From Trifolium pratense (Eukaryota > Streptophyta > Magnoliopsida > Fabales > Fabaceae): 64,000 bases of DNA. Position 1 is the first letter of the stretch, and each line of letters opens with the position of its first letter. Under the pieces are notes generated by a model that was not told the DNA's origin, did no database searches, and saw nothing but the letters and a program-made list of their open reading frames with translations. The DNA lies in assembly GCF_020283565.1 (NCBI RefSeq), contig NC_060064.1, positions 20,852,337-20,916,336 on the forward strand, given 5' to 3'. Both the position numbers and the translations under genes were made by a program. Below, piece by piece: positions 1 through 11,473 of the stretch.

Positions 1-463
1 AGATATCTAACAAATCCTTAGTTGATATCTATGCTACAAAACCAACCATATTACGTTATTATGATCAAGAAATATGATATCTATGCTACAAAACTATGCA
101 TGAAAGCGAAATGAACCTATGAAAAGCATAAAAAAAAAATGTCATCAAATACCAAACAAGATTCTCTCCAACACTCTACCACAAACAGACAACCCCTCAA
201 AAGCGTTATTTTAATGTTGATAACACATTTATGTAAAAAAAAAAATCAAAAATAGATCTTGTAGTTGCATTCTGTATATCACACGCATTGACACCAGACA
301 CAACACCGACACATATCAGAGATAAAGATAACACTGTCATATTGAATGTAACAACATAAGTTGCTAATATGTCAAATGTGAGATACAAATGCATCTTCAA
401 TCTGAAGTGTCGGTGCTGCATATATATGTTGCATTCCTTTATATTTATACATATATAAATGAG
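1..463. other. intergenic, no gene seen
   Basis: AT-rich sequence with no coding frame resembling a protein family. The short open frames here have no recognisable domain and no plausible gene context. Confidence 0.6.
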
Positions 464-827
464 TTAAATATGTTTTTAGTCCCTATATTTTGGAAGACTT
501 CTAAAAATAGTCTCTACATTTTTTATTATATTTTAGTCCCCGCGTTTTTGCCGTTTTCAACATTGGTCCATATTGTGAAATTTTTGTTGACCGGATAGAC
601 GGAAAGTGCCACATAAATGTCACACAGACTCTTTTAATGACGTGGACGCGCAAAGAGTAAGCATTAAATGAGTCTGTGTGTCATTTTTCGTCTGTCCAGT
701 CAACCAAAATTTCACAGTAGGAACCAGTGTTGAAAACAGCAAAAAACACGGGGAATAAAAATATATAAAAATATGTAGGGACTTTTTTAAAAATCCTCCA
801 AAATGTAGGGACTAAAAACATATTTAA
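464..827. mobile_element. MULE-like foldback MITE
   Basis: A 364-bp non-coding element with long terminal inverted repeats. The left end starts TTAAATATGTTTTTAGTCCC and the right end is its near-perfect reverse complement. Inner matching blocks (the TTTCAACA...GGTCC and GTCAACC...TTTCACA regions) extend the foldback. There is no transposase, so the copy is non-autonomous. I could not find a clean target-site duplication. It ends about 4 bp upstream of the TATA box of the inhibitor gene that follows. Confidence 0.7.
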
Positions 828-830
828 TCC

Positions 831-838
831 TATATAAA
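831..838 (+). promoter_or_regulatory. TATA box of the Bowman-Birk-like gene
   Basis: TATATAAA lies about 68 bp upstream of the chosen ATG, a normal spacing for a plant core promoter with a short 5' UTR. A TA-rich stretch follows. Confidence 0.5.
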
Positions 839-898
839 TTGACCTATATATATATATATATACATAATTGCTTGCCTCCTCCTCAGATTACAAGTGAG

Positions 899-1225
899 AT
901 GGAATTATTGTTGAGAGTGGCTTTACTACTTTTCTTGTTTGAGCTCATAGCAACAATTGATACTCACTTTGGACCAAGCTCCATCAACATTCAAGTGCTC
1001 CCTAATGTCAAATTGATAACAACATCATGTTGTGATGATTGTTATTGCACAACAACAATCCCTCCTCTATGTCGTTGTGCAGATATTGTGAAAATTACAT
1101 GCAATTCAGCTTGTAAATTGTGTGTTTGTAAAAGTACAATTCCACCACAGTGTCGTTGTATGGATCATACTAACTTCTGCTATGAACCATGTAATTGGAA
1201 AGGAACAAAAAAGGAAAAAAGATAA
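899..1225 (+). CDS. Bowman-Birk-type serine protease inhibitor
   Basis: Predicted 108-residue secreted, double-headed protease inhibitor of the Bowman-Birk family, which blocks serine proteases in seeds and wounded tissue. Residues 1-20 form a hydrophobic signal peptide. Residues 43-98 carry the full set of 14 cysteines in the family spacing (SCC, CxC, CRC, CxxxC, CxC, CRC, FCxxPC). The two reactive loops are CTTTIPPLC (50-58) and CKSTIPPQC (77-85), so the P1 residues are Thr52 and Ser79. Trypsin-inhibiting members carry Lys or Arg at P1, so trypsin inhibition is not expected. An in-frame ATG exists 60 bp upstream, but the internal ATG follows a TATA box and begins a proper signal peptide. 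Single exon. The C-terminal tail is very basic. I am sure of the family; target specificity is unknown. Confidence 0.93.
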   Translation: MELLLRVALLLFLFELIATIDTHFGPSSINIQVLPNVKLITTSCCDDCYCTTTIPPLCRCADIVKITCNSACKLCVCKSTIPPQCRCMDHTNFCYEPCNWKGTKKEKR

Positions 1226-1295
1226 TAAAGGTCCTGTGAGTTGAATCTTTCAAATTATTCTACTCTTTATAGGTCTCATCTATTCAATGTTTGGT

Positions 1296-1926
1296 TCAAT
1301 TTCTTGAACTTGTGGTAGCATCTCTTTGATGTATTCTCCTTTTCCTGCCAATGTTATTAGCCTTTGGATTGGCTTCTCCAGCCTCCAAAGGTAAATTCAG
1401 TATAGCTTTCTGACCTCTCATTCTGAAAGCTGCACAATCATAAGCTTTAGAAGCATCAATCTCACTGTCAAATGTTCCCAACCAAACACTGCATCCTTTC
1501 CTTGAAGGGTCACAAATCTCTTAAGGAAATTTATCCCTTGGCCTTCTCCTCACTCCTCTGTAATGCTTTGCTCCATAACATATTTATTTGTTCCTTCTTC
1601 TCTAACACCATTGATTCTGCCATATTTGACTACTTCTCTATTTCAAAGGTACTTTCTTCATTCAAGTTTTGTACCTTATTATGAGAAGTAGAGTTAATAA
1701 ATTTTGTATCAGCTTCAAATTTCATAGGATTGATAACTATTTTGTACCTGATAACTATTTTGTTCTGAAAAATATGAATCTTGATCAAACTCTGATGAAG
1801 TCATGAAGATGTATATTTAAATTTCATAGGATAGGACTGAGATTTGTGAAAAAAAGAGTCTGACATATCCTCTAAGAGATGCTGGCTCAATAATTTCAAA
1901 CTTGAAGGTTCTTCTGATGTTGTCAT
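1296..1926 (-). pseudogene. AP2/ERF transcription factor pseudogene, copy 1
   Basis: Read on the minus strand, an ATG at 1926 opens an ERF-like acidic N-terminus (MTTSEEPSSLKLL...). The frame is broken by stops at about 1810 and beyond. An AP2 DNA-binding domain then appears: KHYRGVRRRP, a stop where the domain should continue, [14 protein letters not shown], then [11 protein letters not shown] and [10 protein letters not shown]. The Trp of RPWGKF is lost (RPRDKF) and an in-frame TAA sits inside the domain. The last 61 codons are still open, ending in a basic GRKRR segment. ERFs of this type bind GCC boxes, but this copy cannot make a full protein. It is the less damaged of two local copies and looks like a decayed ERF1/ERF2-type gene. 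Confidence 0.85.
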
Positions 1927-4440
1927 GTTTATGAATTAATTTGGAAGTAATTGAATCAAAAGACTCAAATAAGAGACCAGATTACAATTAAAAGCAAAAA
2001 ATTAACAAACATGAGGGGCATGATAACAGAAATTAAAACCTTTTCAATTTTCTCGGCCTCCTCGTGGGAATCAACCCTTTCATTTCTTTTTGAAATATGT
2101 TTCAATTACATTTCCATTTAGATCTGTTTATCTAATATACATCCATATTTTTCTTTTTGTTCTATACAATCTTAGCAAATTGGCATTCAAACAACTTTTT
2201 ATTATAAGCTAAAAATATAGTAAAATTTAGCACAGTGGACACCAAATATTAAGCCAAAAACGGAACAAGTTGCACACAAGAGATATCTCAGAAAACAAAT
2301 AATTGACTAAATAAAACAAGTTGCACATATAAATAGAGGGGTGCATAAAAAAGTCAACATACATATGCATCGAACCAGACAAGCAAGACTACTGAGCTGA
2401 ACCAAACAAGATGTCGCGACAGCAACCTCTAGCAGCACCCATCTCCAACACCACAAACAACAACCAATAAAATATGCATAATAGGAGCTGTCAGACAATA
2501 ATTTCATCCCACACATGCCTATGAATTTAGACAATAACTGAGTAACTTGTCAGATTAATAAACCATGATGAAACATGATACTTGAACCAGACATTCCTTG
2601 CACATAACCAACTCCAGACATTCAATCTAACTACCTCAAAAATAGTCGCAACTTGCAAAGAGATAGCTTTTGGATGCGAGATCACCCAATACTCGAGATA
2701 ACAATAAACCATATAGATCGCCAAGCTTCCCGATGGATACCCTCATTTCAAAATACATCATATGCTGGTTTCATCGAATAGGCGCCTCCTAGATCAGCAA
2801 ATCATTTCAATCTGTCAATAGCACCCTCAACCTCCAAAACTACATTAGCCAGCAACACATTCAATAAGTCATACGATAATACGCCTACTGAATTCCCTTA
2901 GCCACTTCCACACTAAAAGCCATTGCCCCCCCTTCCATTCACCCATATCAGCCACCGTTGCATTTGGATAAGCAGCAATCCCATATTGAACCTTTTGCAA
3001 TAATTTTGTCATTTGTTGAAATACAGTTAAACAGAAAATAAATAAAAGCCACGAACAAATTTGGGGTGAATTTAGGCCTTTTCTTAAAATATCTGGCTAA
3101 CATTAGGATAATAATAATGTTGATGTTTAGCTTTTATTACTATCTCAAGCCTCTCTCAATTTTGAGCCCATGTCTTCCAAACAAGCTCTTCACTCAATCA
3201 AATAAGAATTTTGTTCCTTTAACTATATTGTTAATCATACACTAAACTATTCTTCCGTAGGAGTTTACATCAGAAGAATTCACCTTTTACAATTTATATC
3301 CTTTTGCAAGCTAAGAGTCTTCTCTTGCTTAAATTCCATATCACCCACCCACTAGAACTTTCCCTTCTTCTCGAGTCTTTTTCTACTCTATACCTTCACA
3401 CTTTAGGTCAACTTACCCAATGCAAACCAGTCTAAATATGGGATAGTTAAGTCATGTCTCAATCAAACAATTATGTTTACTACCTCGGAACCCACATAGG
3501 TTAGGCAAGCTATGAATAGAAAGATGTTATACACATTAAGAAAACAACTCAGCAACTATTAAAGTGAAAGAGCCATCTAATAGTTTCTGTGGACTAAATA
3601 GGAACACATGGGTATTGACGATGTATGAGCAATATTTCCTACTAAATTTTTTATGTTACGACCTCCGTCAAGCAAATAGCAACTGATTTCTACTACATTT
3701 TAACAACAAATAAGACTCAAATATTACGTAATATAAACAATACCATCTTTATCAAATTCTTTGAAGAGTTGGTACAATATCATTTATCACTTCATCAATG
3801 TAATATAAGATGTACCTTCTGCAGATAGGGCTTATGATATTATGTCTTTTGAACAAGAAAATTATGCCTTTTGAACAACATAATCCAGGTGCTTTCTTCT
3901 ACAAATTAGGTTCTGCAGCAGGCCCAACCGCAATAGTATTCTGAAATGAACCAACCCGTATCAGACCTCAAGCAATTGCAGGTTCAGCCCGCATCATACC
4001 TGAAACAGAATGCGGTCTCTGAGCTAAATTCCAACCTTCAAGTAACTGACGAGCACATTTTTTCGGAAGTAAAGCTTGAGTCTAGCATTTTTTTTCATAC
4101 GTTGTTCCCATAAACTCTATAATAGACAACTAAACAGAGCAGAATTATGAGCATCTAATAGTCCTAACAGTTCAAATTTATACTACCTTTGCAGTGGAAG
4201 CAGTGCATGCAGCTGCTGTAATTACATCAAAGCTCAGTCTATTCCAAAGTGTAGTACTACTTGAACAACAAAAGAATTCATATTGTAATCCACATTTTTG
4301 GTATAAAAATACATTAATAATGAAATTGCATTTAGGCCAACAATTTAGGGTCATCAAAAGACATATGTTCAATTTTCCCATCTAAGGCCACACAGGCACA
4401 AAACTATCATCCCAATTTACCAATATGAAAATGCAGGTAT
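1392..4440. repeat. segmental tandem duplication, unit A
   Basis: This segment matches 4799-7330 in the same orientation through long collinear stretches: the ERF pseudogene, then matching non-coding blocks at about 1980/5350, 2240/5790, 2530/6050, 2990/6430, 3960/6640 and 4180/6850. Unit A holds about 800 bp (roughly 3120-3940) that unit B lacks. Between the ERF copy and the next unit I see no other intact gene. Confidence 0.8.
4187..4215 (-). other. possible small exon or exon relic, copy 1
   Basis: On the minus strand a short segment coding AACTASTAK is preceded by TTACAG and followed by GTAGTA, so it has an acceptor and a donor in the right places. The duplicate at about 6860-6900 keeps the same frame but has six extra bases (two codons). 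The parent gene is unknown to me. Confidence 0.25.
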
Positions 4441-4499
4441 AGTCATCTCGCATCAAGGGTCACCGCCACTTACATTTCAACTTATTACTAAATATTCAC

Positions 4500-4665
4500 A
4501 CCAAATTGCATTCACTCAGACCATCAATTTAGGGCACAAGGACAAATATTCAAGTTAGGGATATCGAGGGGCATATATTCAATTTAGGGACATCGAGGAA
4601 CAATATTCAATTTAGAGACATCGAGGGACATATATTCAATTTAGGGACATCGATGAACATATAAA
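4500..4665. repeat. interspersed minisatellite patch 1
   Basis: Several tandem copies of a unit of about 29 bp whose core is TCAATTTAGGGACATCGAGG, alternating with ACATATAT spacers. The same unit recurs at about 7.4, 10 and 11.6 kb. Confidence 0.8.
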
Positions 4666-4798
4666 CTATTTCGCATCTACGGCGCAAATGTTCATCTCCA
4701 CTTACATTCGAAGTTTATGAATAAGCATTCATTTTGAAATTCTATTCAGACCATCAATTTTGGGACATCAGGGGGGGGGGGCATATACTCAATTTAGG

Positions 4799-5285
4799 AA
4801 AATTCAGTATAGCTTTCTGAACCCTCATTCCGAAAGCAGCACAATCATAAGCTTTAGAAGCATCAATCTCACTGTGAAATGTTCCCAACCACGCACTACA
4901 TCCTTTCCTTGAAGGGTCACCAATCTCTACAGTAAAATTTACCTCATGGCCTACTCCTCTCTCCTCTGTACTTATTTGATCCATAATATATTTATTTGTT
5001 CCTTCTTCCTTAACACCATTGATTCTGCCAAATTTAACTCCTCTGTTTCAAAGGTACTTTCTTCATTCAAGTATTGTACCAATAAATTTTGAATGTACCA
5101 AACAAAAAAAGTCAATAAATTTTGTATCAGCTTCAAAACCAAGGCTTTCAAGAAATATGAAAAATATGAATCCTGATCAATCTCTGATGAAGATGTATAT
5201 TCAAATTTTATGGGACTGAGATTTCTGGAAAAAAGAGATGTTGGCTCAATAATTTCAAACTTGAAGGTTCTTCTGATGTTGTCAT
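4799..5285 (-). pseudogene. AP2/ERF transcription factor pseudogene, copy 2
   Basis: Duplicate of the ERF pseudogene at 1.3-1.9 kb. On the minus strand the ATG at 5285 starts the same N-terminus, which stops after about 28 codons. A second open stretch codes [40 protein letters not shown] and AILNFP of the AP2 domain. The RRRPWG block is lost, and the 3' end is cut off where sequence passes into the CAATTTAGG minisatellite. Compared with copy 1 it lacks the in-domain TAA but has more N-terminal damage and no C-terminal basic region. No function is expected. Confidence 0.8.
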
Positions 5286-7330
5286 GTTTATGAATTATTA
5301 TGGAAGTAATCAAATCAAAAGACTCAAATAAGAGATCAGTTTACAATTAAGAACAAAAAATTAACAAACATGAGGGGCACGGTAACATAATTGAATAACT
5401 TGATATTAAGATACAAAAGATAGATGAAACTAATCAAGAACACAGATGCATATAATTAGACTACAATTAGAAAAACATATTAAAAGAACAAAATTCTTAA
5501 ACAATTGTATCCTTTCAAGAATTAACATTGCATGGTTCCTTCAAATGCACCTAATCAATTTCCTCAGCCTCCTCTTGACTTGGTGTTCAGTGATTTGTAG
5601 GAATCAACCCTTTCAGTTTCTTTTTGGAATATGTTCCAATGACATTTCCATTTTAGACCTGTTTATCATATATATGTTCCATATATATTTTTTTGTTCTA
5701 AACAATCTTAGCAAATTAGCATTCAAACAACTTTAGTCATTGTTTTTATTATAAGCTAAAAATATACTAAAATTTAGCACAATGGATGCCAAATATATTA
5801 GGCCAAAGACGGAACAAGCTGCACACAAGATATACCTCAGAGAGAAACATAATCCGCTAAATTAAACAAGTTGCACATATAAATTGAGGAGAGCAAAAAA
5901 AAGTCTACATACATATGCATCATTCCGGACCAGCAACCTACTGAGCTAAACCAACTCTAGAAGCACCCATCTCCAACCCCACAACAGCAACCAATAAAAT
6001 CTGCATAGTTGGAGCTGTCGGACAATAATTTCATCCCACACATACAAGCCTATGAATTTAGATAATAACCAAATAACTTGTCAGATTAATAAACCATGAT
6101 GAAACATGATAGTTGAACCAGGCATTCCTTGCACTTAACCAACTCCAGACTAACTACCTCAAAAATAGTCACAACTTGCAAAGAGACATCATTCGGATGC
6201 AAAATCACCCAATAGTCGAGATAACAACAAATCATTTAGATCACCAAGCATCCAAATGGATACCTTCATTTGAAATTACCTTATGCTGATTTCATTGAAT
6301 AAGTGCCTCCCAGATCAGCCAACCATTTCAATCTGTCAATAGTACGCCCAACCTCCAAAATTACATTAGCCAGCAACATACCAAAAGCCATTGGCACTCT
6401 TTCCATTCACCCAAATCTTTCATATTGAACCTTTTGCAATAATTAGTCATTTGTTGAAAGGCAGTTAAACAAAAAATAATTAAAGCCTCAAACAAATTAG
6501 AGGTGAATTTAGGTCTTTTCTTAAAATGTCTAGCTAACATTAGGATTATGCATTAGCCTATTTTCCATCCCACTCACCAACATAAAAGGAATTAAACATG
6601 AACCCATACATATTGTTGATGTTTAGCCAATCAGATCTGAAGCAGTCAAAAGTTCTATACGCATCAGACCTGAAACAGAACGCAGTCTCTGCGCTAAATT
6701 CCAACCTTCAAGTAACTGACAAGCACAGTGTTTTACCGTAAAGGTTGAGTCTAGCACTTGTTTCCATACATTTCATAAACTCCATAGTAGACAACAAACC
6801 AGAGCAAAATTATGAACATCTAATAGTCCTAACAGTTCAAATATTATACTGTACTACCTTTGCAGTGGAACTGGAAGCAGTGCATGCAGCTGCTGTAAAT
6901 ACATCAAAATTGAAGCTATGTCTGTATCAAAGTGTAGTACTACTTGCACAACAAATGAATTCATATTGTAATCCACATTTTTTGTATAAAAATTCATCTC
7001 ATCAGGGTCATCCAAACACAACATGCAAAGACTTGTCTTAGAATTCTTTTAGCAAATACACAATTTCTCGGGGCCCAAAAAATTAGCCTTCTTAGGCATG
7101 AAAAATCAAGATTCACCGATTTAGCACACTCCTGGATAATCAAACTTCATACAAGCGGCATTGCTAAACCTGAAAGGATTTGCAAAGTCATTGAAGGTCC
7201 AATCAAGAAGCTTAAAATTAAAGTCATTGAATTTAGGCCAATAGTTTAGGGTCATCAAGGGACATATATTCAATTTTCAAATCTAAGGTCACACAGGCAC
7301 AAAACCATCATCCCAATTTACAAATATGAA
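4799..7330. repeat. segmental tandem duplication, unit B
   Basis: Same-orientation partner of 1392-4440, shorter by about 500 bp. It contains ERF pseudogene copy 2, then non-coding sequence matching unit A. At about 7136-7230 is a decayed minus-strand segment resembling the first exon proposed at 12.3 kb (shared KLLDW and ANPF codons). Confidence 0.75.
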
Positions 7331-7419
7331 AAAGCATGTATAGTCATCGCGACAAGGGTCATCTCCGCGTACATTTCAAGTTATAACTAAGCATTCACAT
7401 TGAAGTTGAATTCATCTAG

Positions 7420-7545
7420 ACCATCAACTTAGAAACATCAAGGGACATATATTCAAGTTAGGGATATCGAGGGACATATATTCAATTTAGGGACATATTT
7501 AGGGACATATTCAATTTAGGGACATCGATGGACATATAAACTATT
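7420..7545. repeat. interspersed minisatellite patch 2
   Basis: Tandem copies of the GGGACATATATTCAATTTAG unit, related to the patches at 4.5, 10 and 11.6 kb. Confidence 0.75.
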
Positions 7546-7739
7546 TCGCATCTATTGCGCAAAGGGCCATCTCCACTTACATTTGAAGTTTATGAATAAG
7601 CACTCATATTGAGTCAAAAAAAATATCATGGAGACTCTGTGTTACTTCATGAAAGACAAAATTGGGTCAAATAAGTTAGAAAAAAAAAATCCAAAAGATA
7701 AAGGATAAAAACTGAAAACAAAGATATAGAAGTGATAAA

Positions 7740-8269
7740 CTTGAAAGGATTTGCAGAAGGATGCTCTGCTCGCATGTGCTTCTTTAACTCATTATAGTTC
7801 CCGACAAGTGAGCAGCCATCCAGCATGCAGCTTCTTTTCATTTCATTGAGATAGTCTCGCACAGGTTCCACAACGGTCCAACCTTTATCCTGACCCCTAC
7901 CTAGGGGGCAAGCAAGTTCAGTAACTTCATTCTTCTCATGAACCTTGCATGGGCTGTCCATTACATACGGAAATTACTTTGGTGTAAGCTTTCTTGTAAT
8001 GATCAAGACAATGGGAATGACGAAGGCTAGTTCCACACATGTAGGGACGGCAACACTTGTCATGAGAAGAACAAAGAAGAACAGCATTGTGTGGATATTC
8101 CATGCACACAGAACATGTTACATCTTCGCACTCTTTCTTATCCAGGGCCTTAGAGCCTTTATTTTGACACATTCTCACAAATGTCCCTTTTGCATCGAGC
8201 CAGAGGGTATGAAGTCAGTCGGTACTGACGAGAAGCAATCCTGCATCGCCCTCTACTTCCTTTTGCCAT
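7740..8269 (-). pseudogene. DUF1644 zinc-finger-like protein pseudogene
   Basis: On the minus strand, the ATG at 8269 opens MAKGSRGRCRIASRQYRL..., which stops after about 36 codons. A shifted frame continues KGSKALDKKECEDVTCSVC, MEYPHNAVLLCSSHDK, CCRPYMCGTS, LRHSHCLDHYKKAY. After a second frameshift near 7950, a third frame codes ACPLGRGQDKGWTVVEP, VRDYLNEMKRSC and HMRAEHPSA. These are the successive blocks of the plant DUF1644 family, so the parent is clear. Two frameshifts and a CPLC to CPLG change make it a pseudogene. The 3' end (SANPFKF) matches a segment near 12.35 kb and may not belong to the original gene. Family members have been linked to stress signalling, but this copy should be inactive. 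Confidence 0.85.
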
Positions 8270-9756
8270 TTTCAAAATAGCAACAGAAACTGGAATTTAA
8301 ACCACAACAATGTTTAAAAGAATACTATGATTTCAGTGATCTAACTATCATGTTGTGCAACTACCATTGCATTTACATATTTGTTTTGTGTAAACTGGAA
8401 TAATTCAGACACCAGACGTACAAATCAAAACTAAATTTGCAAATGTTGCACGAATGTTTTTTTAAAATATCATGATAAGAAACTTAATTTACTTAAGAAC
8501 CTGGAGGTTAAATGTTGACCAATTAAAAATCCATCCTCCACAAAAAAGAAAAGATGCAGACAAAACAGGAACTTATGTTCATACAAAAGAAAAACAAGAA
8601 TGAACAGAAAAACACAATTTTTTATGCACTTCAAAAAGGGAACTTCTGCGGAAATAATCGGTTCCAAAACATGTACCTTGTTCCCTTACTCAAAAAAGTG
8701 AACTGACCCTCAATCACAATCTCAGATCAATTGTCCAAACTAATCAAACAATTTAACTTCAGAAGTTTATTTATATTTCTATGAATCTACCAACAGACCA
8801 ATTTAATCAGTGACAATGAACTATTGAGGCTCGATGCAAACATTCAATCAAATAGCAACTATAGCCGGAATATGAACAAAATGCAATTGTTGCACTTCAG
8901 CAATATGCAATTTAGTACAAAGTGTTAGACAATAATTTCCCCAATCCGTAATCAACAACTGCTGGTGCATTAAACGTAGGTCCCTTCTTTAGCAATAGTA
9001 GACCACTAAAAGAGTCAATGTTCTAGCAATCACATATGTAACATTGAATCTATCGTCAAAATAATCAATGTTTAAATTGTCCGGTTCTTCATATCGACAA
9101 AGTATTACACTTGTCTGAATGGCTCCCCATCACGGAAAGGATAAACATATTTTGTCCTTTGAAACTAATGCTTCCTTTCCCATATTCTTGCCAAAATTAA
9201 AACCATTGGATGGGTGATCAGTCCACAGAGTAGTAACAGAAAATGCGTGTTTGGCTTAAATGGATGAAAGCAAGTTGTTTGGTATGTAAGAGATACTGAA
9301 CATCGAACAAATAAATAGTAAGAATAAAGATTTTTCAAGTATCTTCCCATAATTAATTATGCCTAAGAGGTGGTAGACATTACAAAATTTGTGATTCTCT
9401 AATGACCGCAGATCAGTTTACTCATTAACTAACACGGCATACACCTCAATTCTTAACAGAGATCGAGTTAAAAGAACTTGGACATGGAATAATACAGCAA
9501 CATGAAGCTGTAAATGAATAGTATGATTTAATTCATATAGAATAAAGAAATAGCAGATGAGGAATCATATTAGAAGACAGGGAGGATACACATGTCTAAT
9601 CACTTTAAATCACAGATGCAGGCATAATAGTAAACCACATTCATTTGCCTGTTTTAGAAGTATTGTTACACTTTGAAAACAAATCAAAAGTCCATGAGTG
9701 CAGAGTCATGCTAAACTTCAAAGGAAGCTTAAAATTTTCTATTTCTACATTTATAA
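8270..9756. other. intergenic, no gene seen
   Basis: AT-rich sequence without a protein-like frame, repeat array or RNA gene that I can support. The short open frames contain no family motif. Confidence 0.5.
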
Positions 9757-10560
9757 TGAAATTTCACTAAGGCCAACAATTTAGAGTCATTAAGGAACAT
9801 ATTTTCAATTTTCGTATCTAAGGTCACACAGACACAAAACTATCATCCCAATTTCCACTATGAAAAAGCATGTATAGTGTCAAGGGTCATCTCTAGTTAC
9901 ATTTCAAGTTATGACTAAGCATTCTCATCGAATTGGATTCATTCAGACCATCAATTTAGGGACATCGAATTGCATTCATTTATACCATAAATTTAGGGTA
10001 TCGAGCCATCAATTTAGGGACATCGAATTGCATTCATTCGGACCATCAATTTAGGGACATCGAATTGCATTCATTCAAACCATCAATTTAGGGACATCAA
10101 ATTGCATTCATTCAAACCATCAATTTAGGGACATCGAGAGACATATATTCAATTTAGGGACATCGAGGAACATATATTCAATTTAGGGACATCAAGGAAC
10201 ATATAATCAATTTAGGGACATCGAGGAACATATATTCAATTTAGGGACATATATACTATTTCGCATCAATGGCACCAAGGGTCGTCTCCATTGAAATTCC
10301 ATTCAGCCCATCAATATAGGGACATCAAGGGACAAATATTCAATTTAGGGACATCAAGGAACATATATTCAATTTAGGGACATCGAGGGACATATATCTC
10401 ATTTAATTGACATCGAGGGACATATATACTATTTCGCATCAATGACACAAAAGGTCATCTCCACTTACATTTGAAGTTATGAATAAGCATTCATATTGAA
10501 ATTCCATTCAAACCATCAATTTAGGGACATTGAGGGACGTCTACTCAATTAGGCATTAGG
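9757..10560. repeat. interspersed minisatellite patch 3 (largest)
   Basis: Two related unit types alternate. Unit A is about 37 bp (GACATCGAATTGCATTCATT followed by a CAAACCATCAATTTAGG part). Unit B is about 29 bp (GACATCGAGGAACATATATT followed by CAATTTAGG). About ten or more copies lie in a row with few substitutions. The preceding 150 bp match the flanks of the patches at 4.3 and 7.2 kb, so the whole neighbourhood was copied more than once. Confidence 0.85.
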
Positions 10561-11200
10561 GCACACAAACATCTACCCAATTTACCTTGATAAGAAAATC
10601 ATTATCAAGTCTGGACCTGCATTTCCAATAAACATTCATATTTCAAATTGCATTTAGAGCATCAAAATTTCCATGTATACCATCCTGATTCCATATGAAT
10701 AAAGAATTCATATTGGTAAAAAACATATTAAGAGCATTCAAGCATTAACTTCAACAATTTTGTATGCTTTTCAAAGAAATTATCCAAATGATTATTTTTT
10801 TTATTCTATAATGTGACCGAGAAGAACAGACATCAATTAGGCAGAGCTGTTAGTTCAGATCGTAGAAGTCACTCACTCACACAGAAGTACTAAGGGCAAT
10901 AAGCTTGATTGTGTTACTTGATGCAAGCATATATAAAATTTCCTTTAACATCCTAGACCTTAGCTACATGTCTTGTCTTGTGAAAAATATAAAGATAAAA
11001 ACAGATGAAGTAAAATGTAAATGACAAGCAGCATGTAATACAATTAATCCAGTTGTCATGGTAAGAAGCTTACGCCTAAAAAATCACATAAACTCTCCCT
11101 TTGTTTTTGGTCAGCCATAATTATACCTCTCGGATCTAAATCAAGAAACTTCATCTCATTGTAAAAATAACAAATTAAAAACCATAGTAAGATCTCATAC
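10561..11200. other. mostly non-coding; possible exon remnant near 11.1 kb
   Basis: On the minus strand near 11.07-11.16 kb an open stretch codes MKFLDLDPRGIIMADQKQR, followed by a donor-like GTAAGC. It might be the next exon of the Kelch-type fragment, but the implied intron (about 46 bp) is too short for a plant intron. The rest shows nothing. Confidence 0.25.
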
Positions 11201-11465
11201 CTGAGTCAAACCAAACAGGGTCATCTCCACCACCAAAAACATAAATCTGACCATTGAACTCTACAACTGAAGCATATGGTCGGAGACAGTTCATAGGCTT
11301 GAGAGATTTGATCACATTCTGATAAGTACAAAACATATCCATGTCTGCAATAGAAGATTCTCCATATGAGCCGCATATTAAAAAAATGAATCTTTGGCAT
11401 CTAAATGCAGCTCAGCAGTTGGACTGATTACTTTCTGCTCAACATTTATCGGAGGAATATCACGT
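11201..11465 (-). pseudogene. Kelch-repeat protein fragment
   Basis: On the minus strand an open segment codes ADMDMFCTYQNVIKSLKPMN, then CLRPYASVVEFNGQIYVFGG and GDDPVWFDS, ending at a good donor (CAG|GTATGAG). The motif IYVFGGG and the layout resemble Kelch motifs of plant DCD/Kelch proteins. Upstream the frame (DIPPINVEQKVISPTAELHL) is lost by one base in a run of T near 11390, just before LICGSYGES. A single exon with an internal frameshift, surrounded by minisatellite, is best read as a decaying gene. It could belong to the same minus-strand gene as the exon at 12.3 kb. Confidence 0.6.
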
Positions 11466-11473
11466 GTAGAGCA

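Noticed and set aside
839..898. Upstream in-frame ATG that would extend the Bowman-Birk protein by 20 residues
   Set aside because: It lies just after the TATA box, is encoded by TA-repeat sequence, and would bury the signal peptide.
4771..4781. Run of 11 G
   Set aside because: Striking in AT-rich DNA, but it occurs inside a repeat patch and is most simply a slippage product or sequencing artefact.
5446..5736. 96-codon open frame
   Set aside because: It falls in duplicated non-coding sequence; the frame is not kept in the other unit and has no family motif.
9940..10560. CRISPR-like direct repeats
   Set aside because: The units touch one another without unique spacers, and this is a plant nuclear region; it is a minisatellite.
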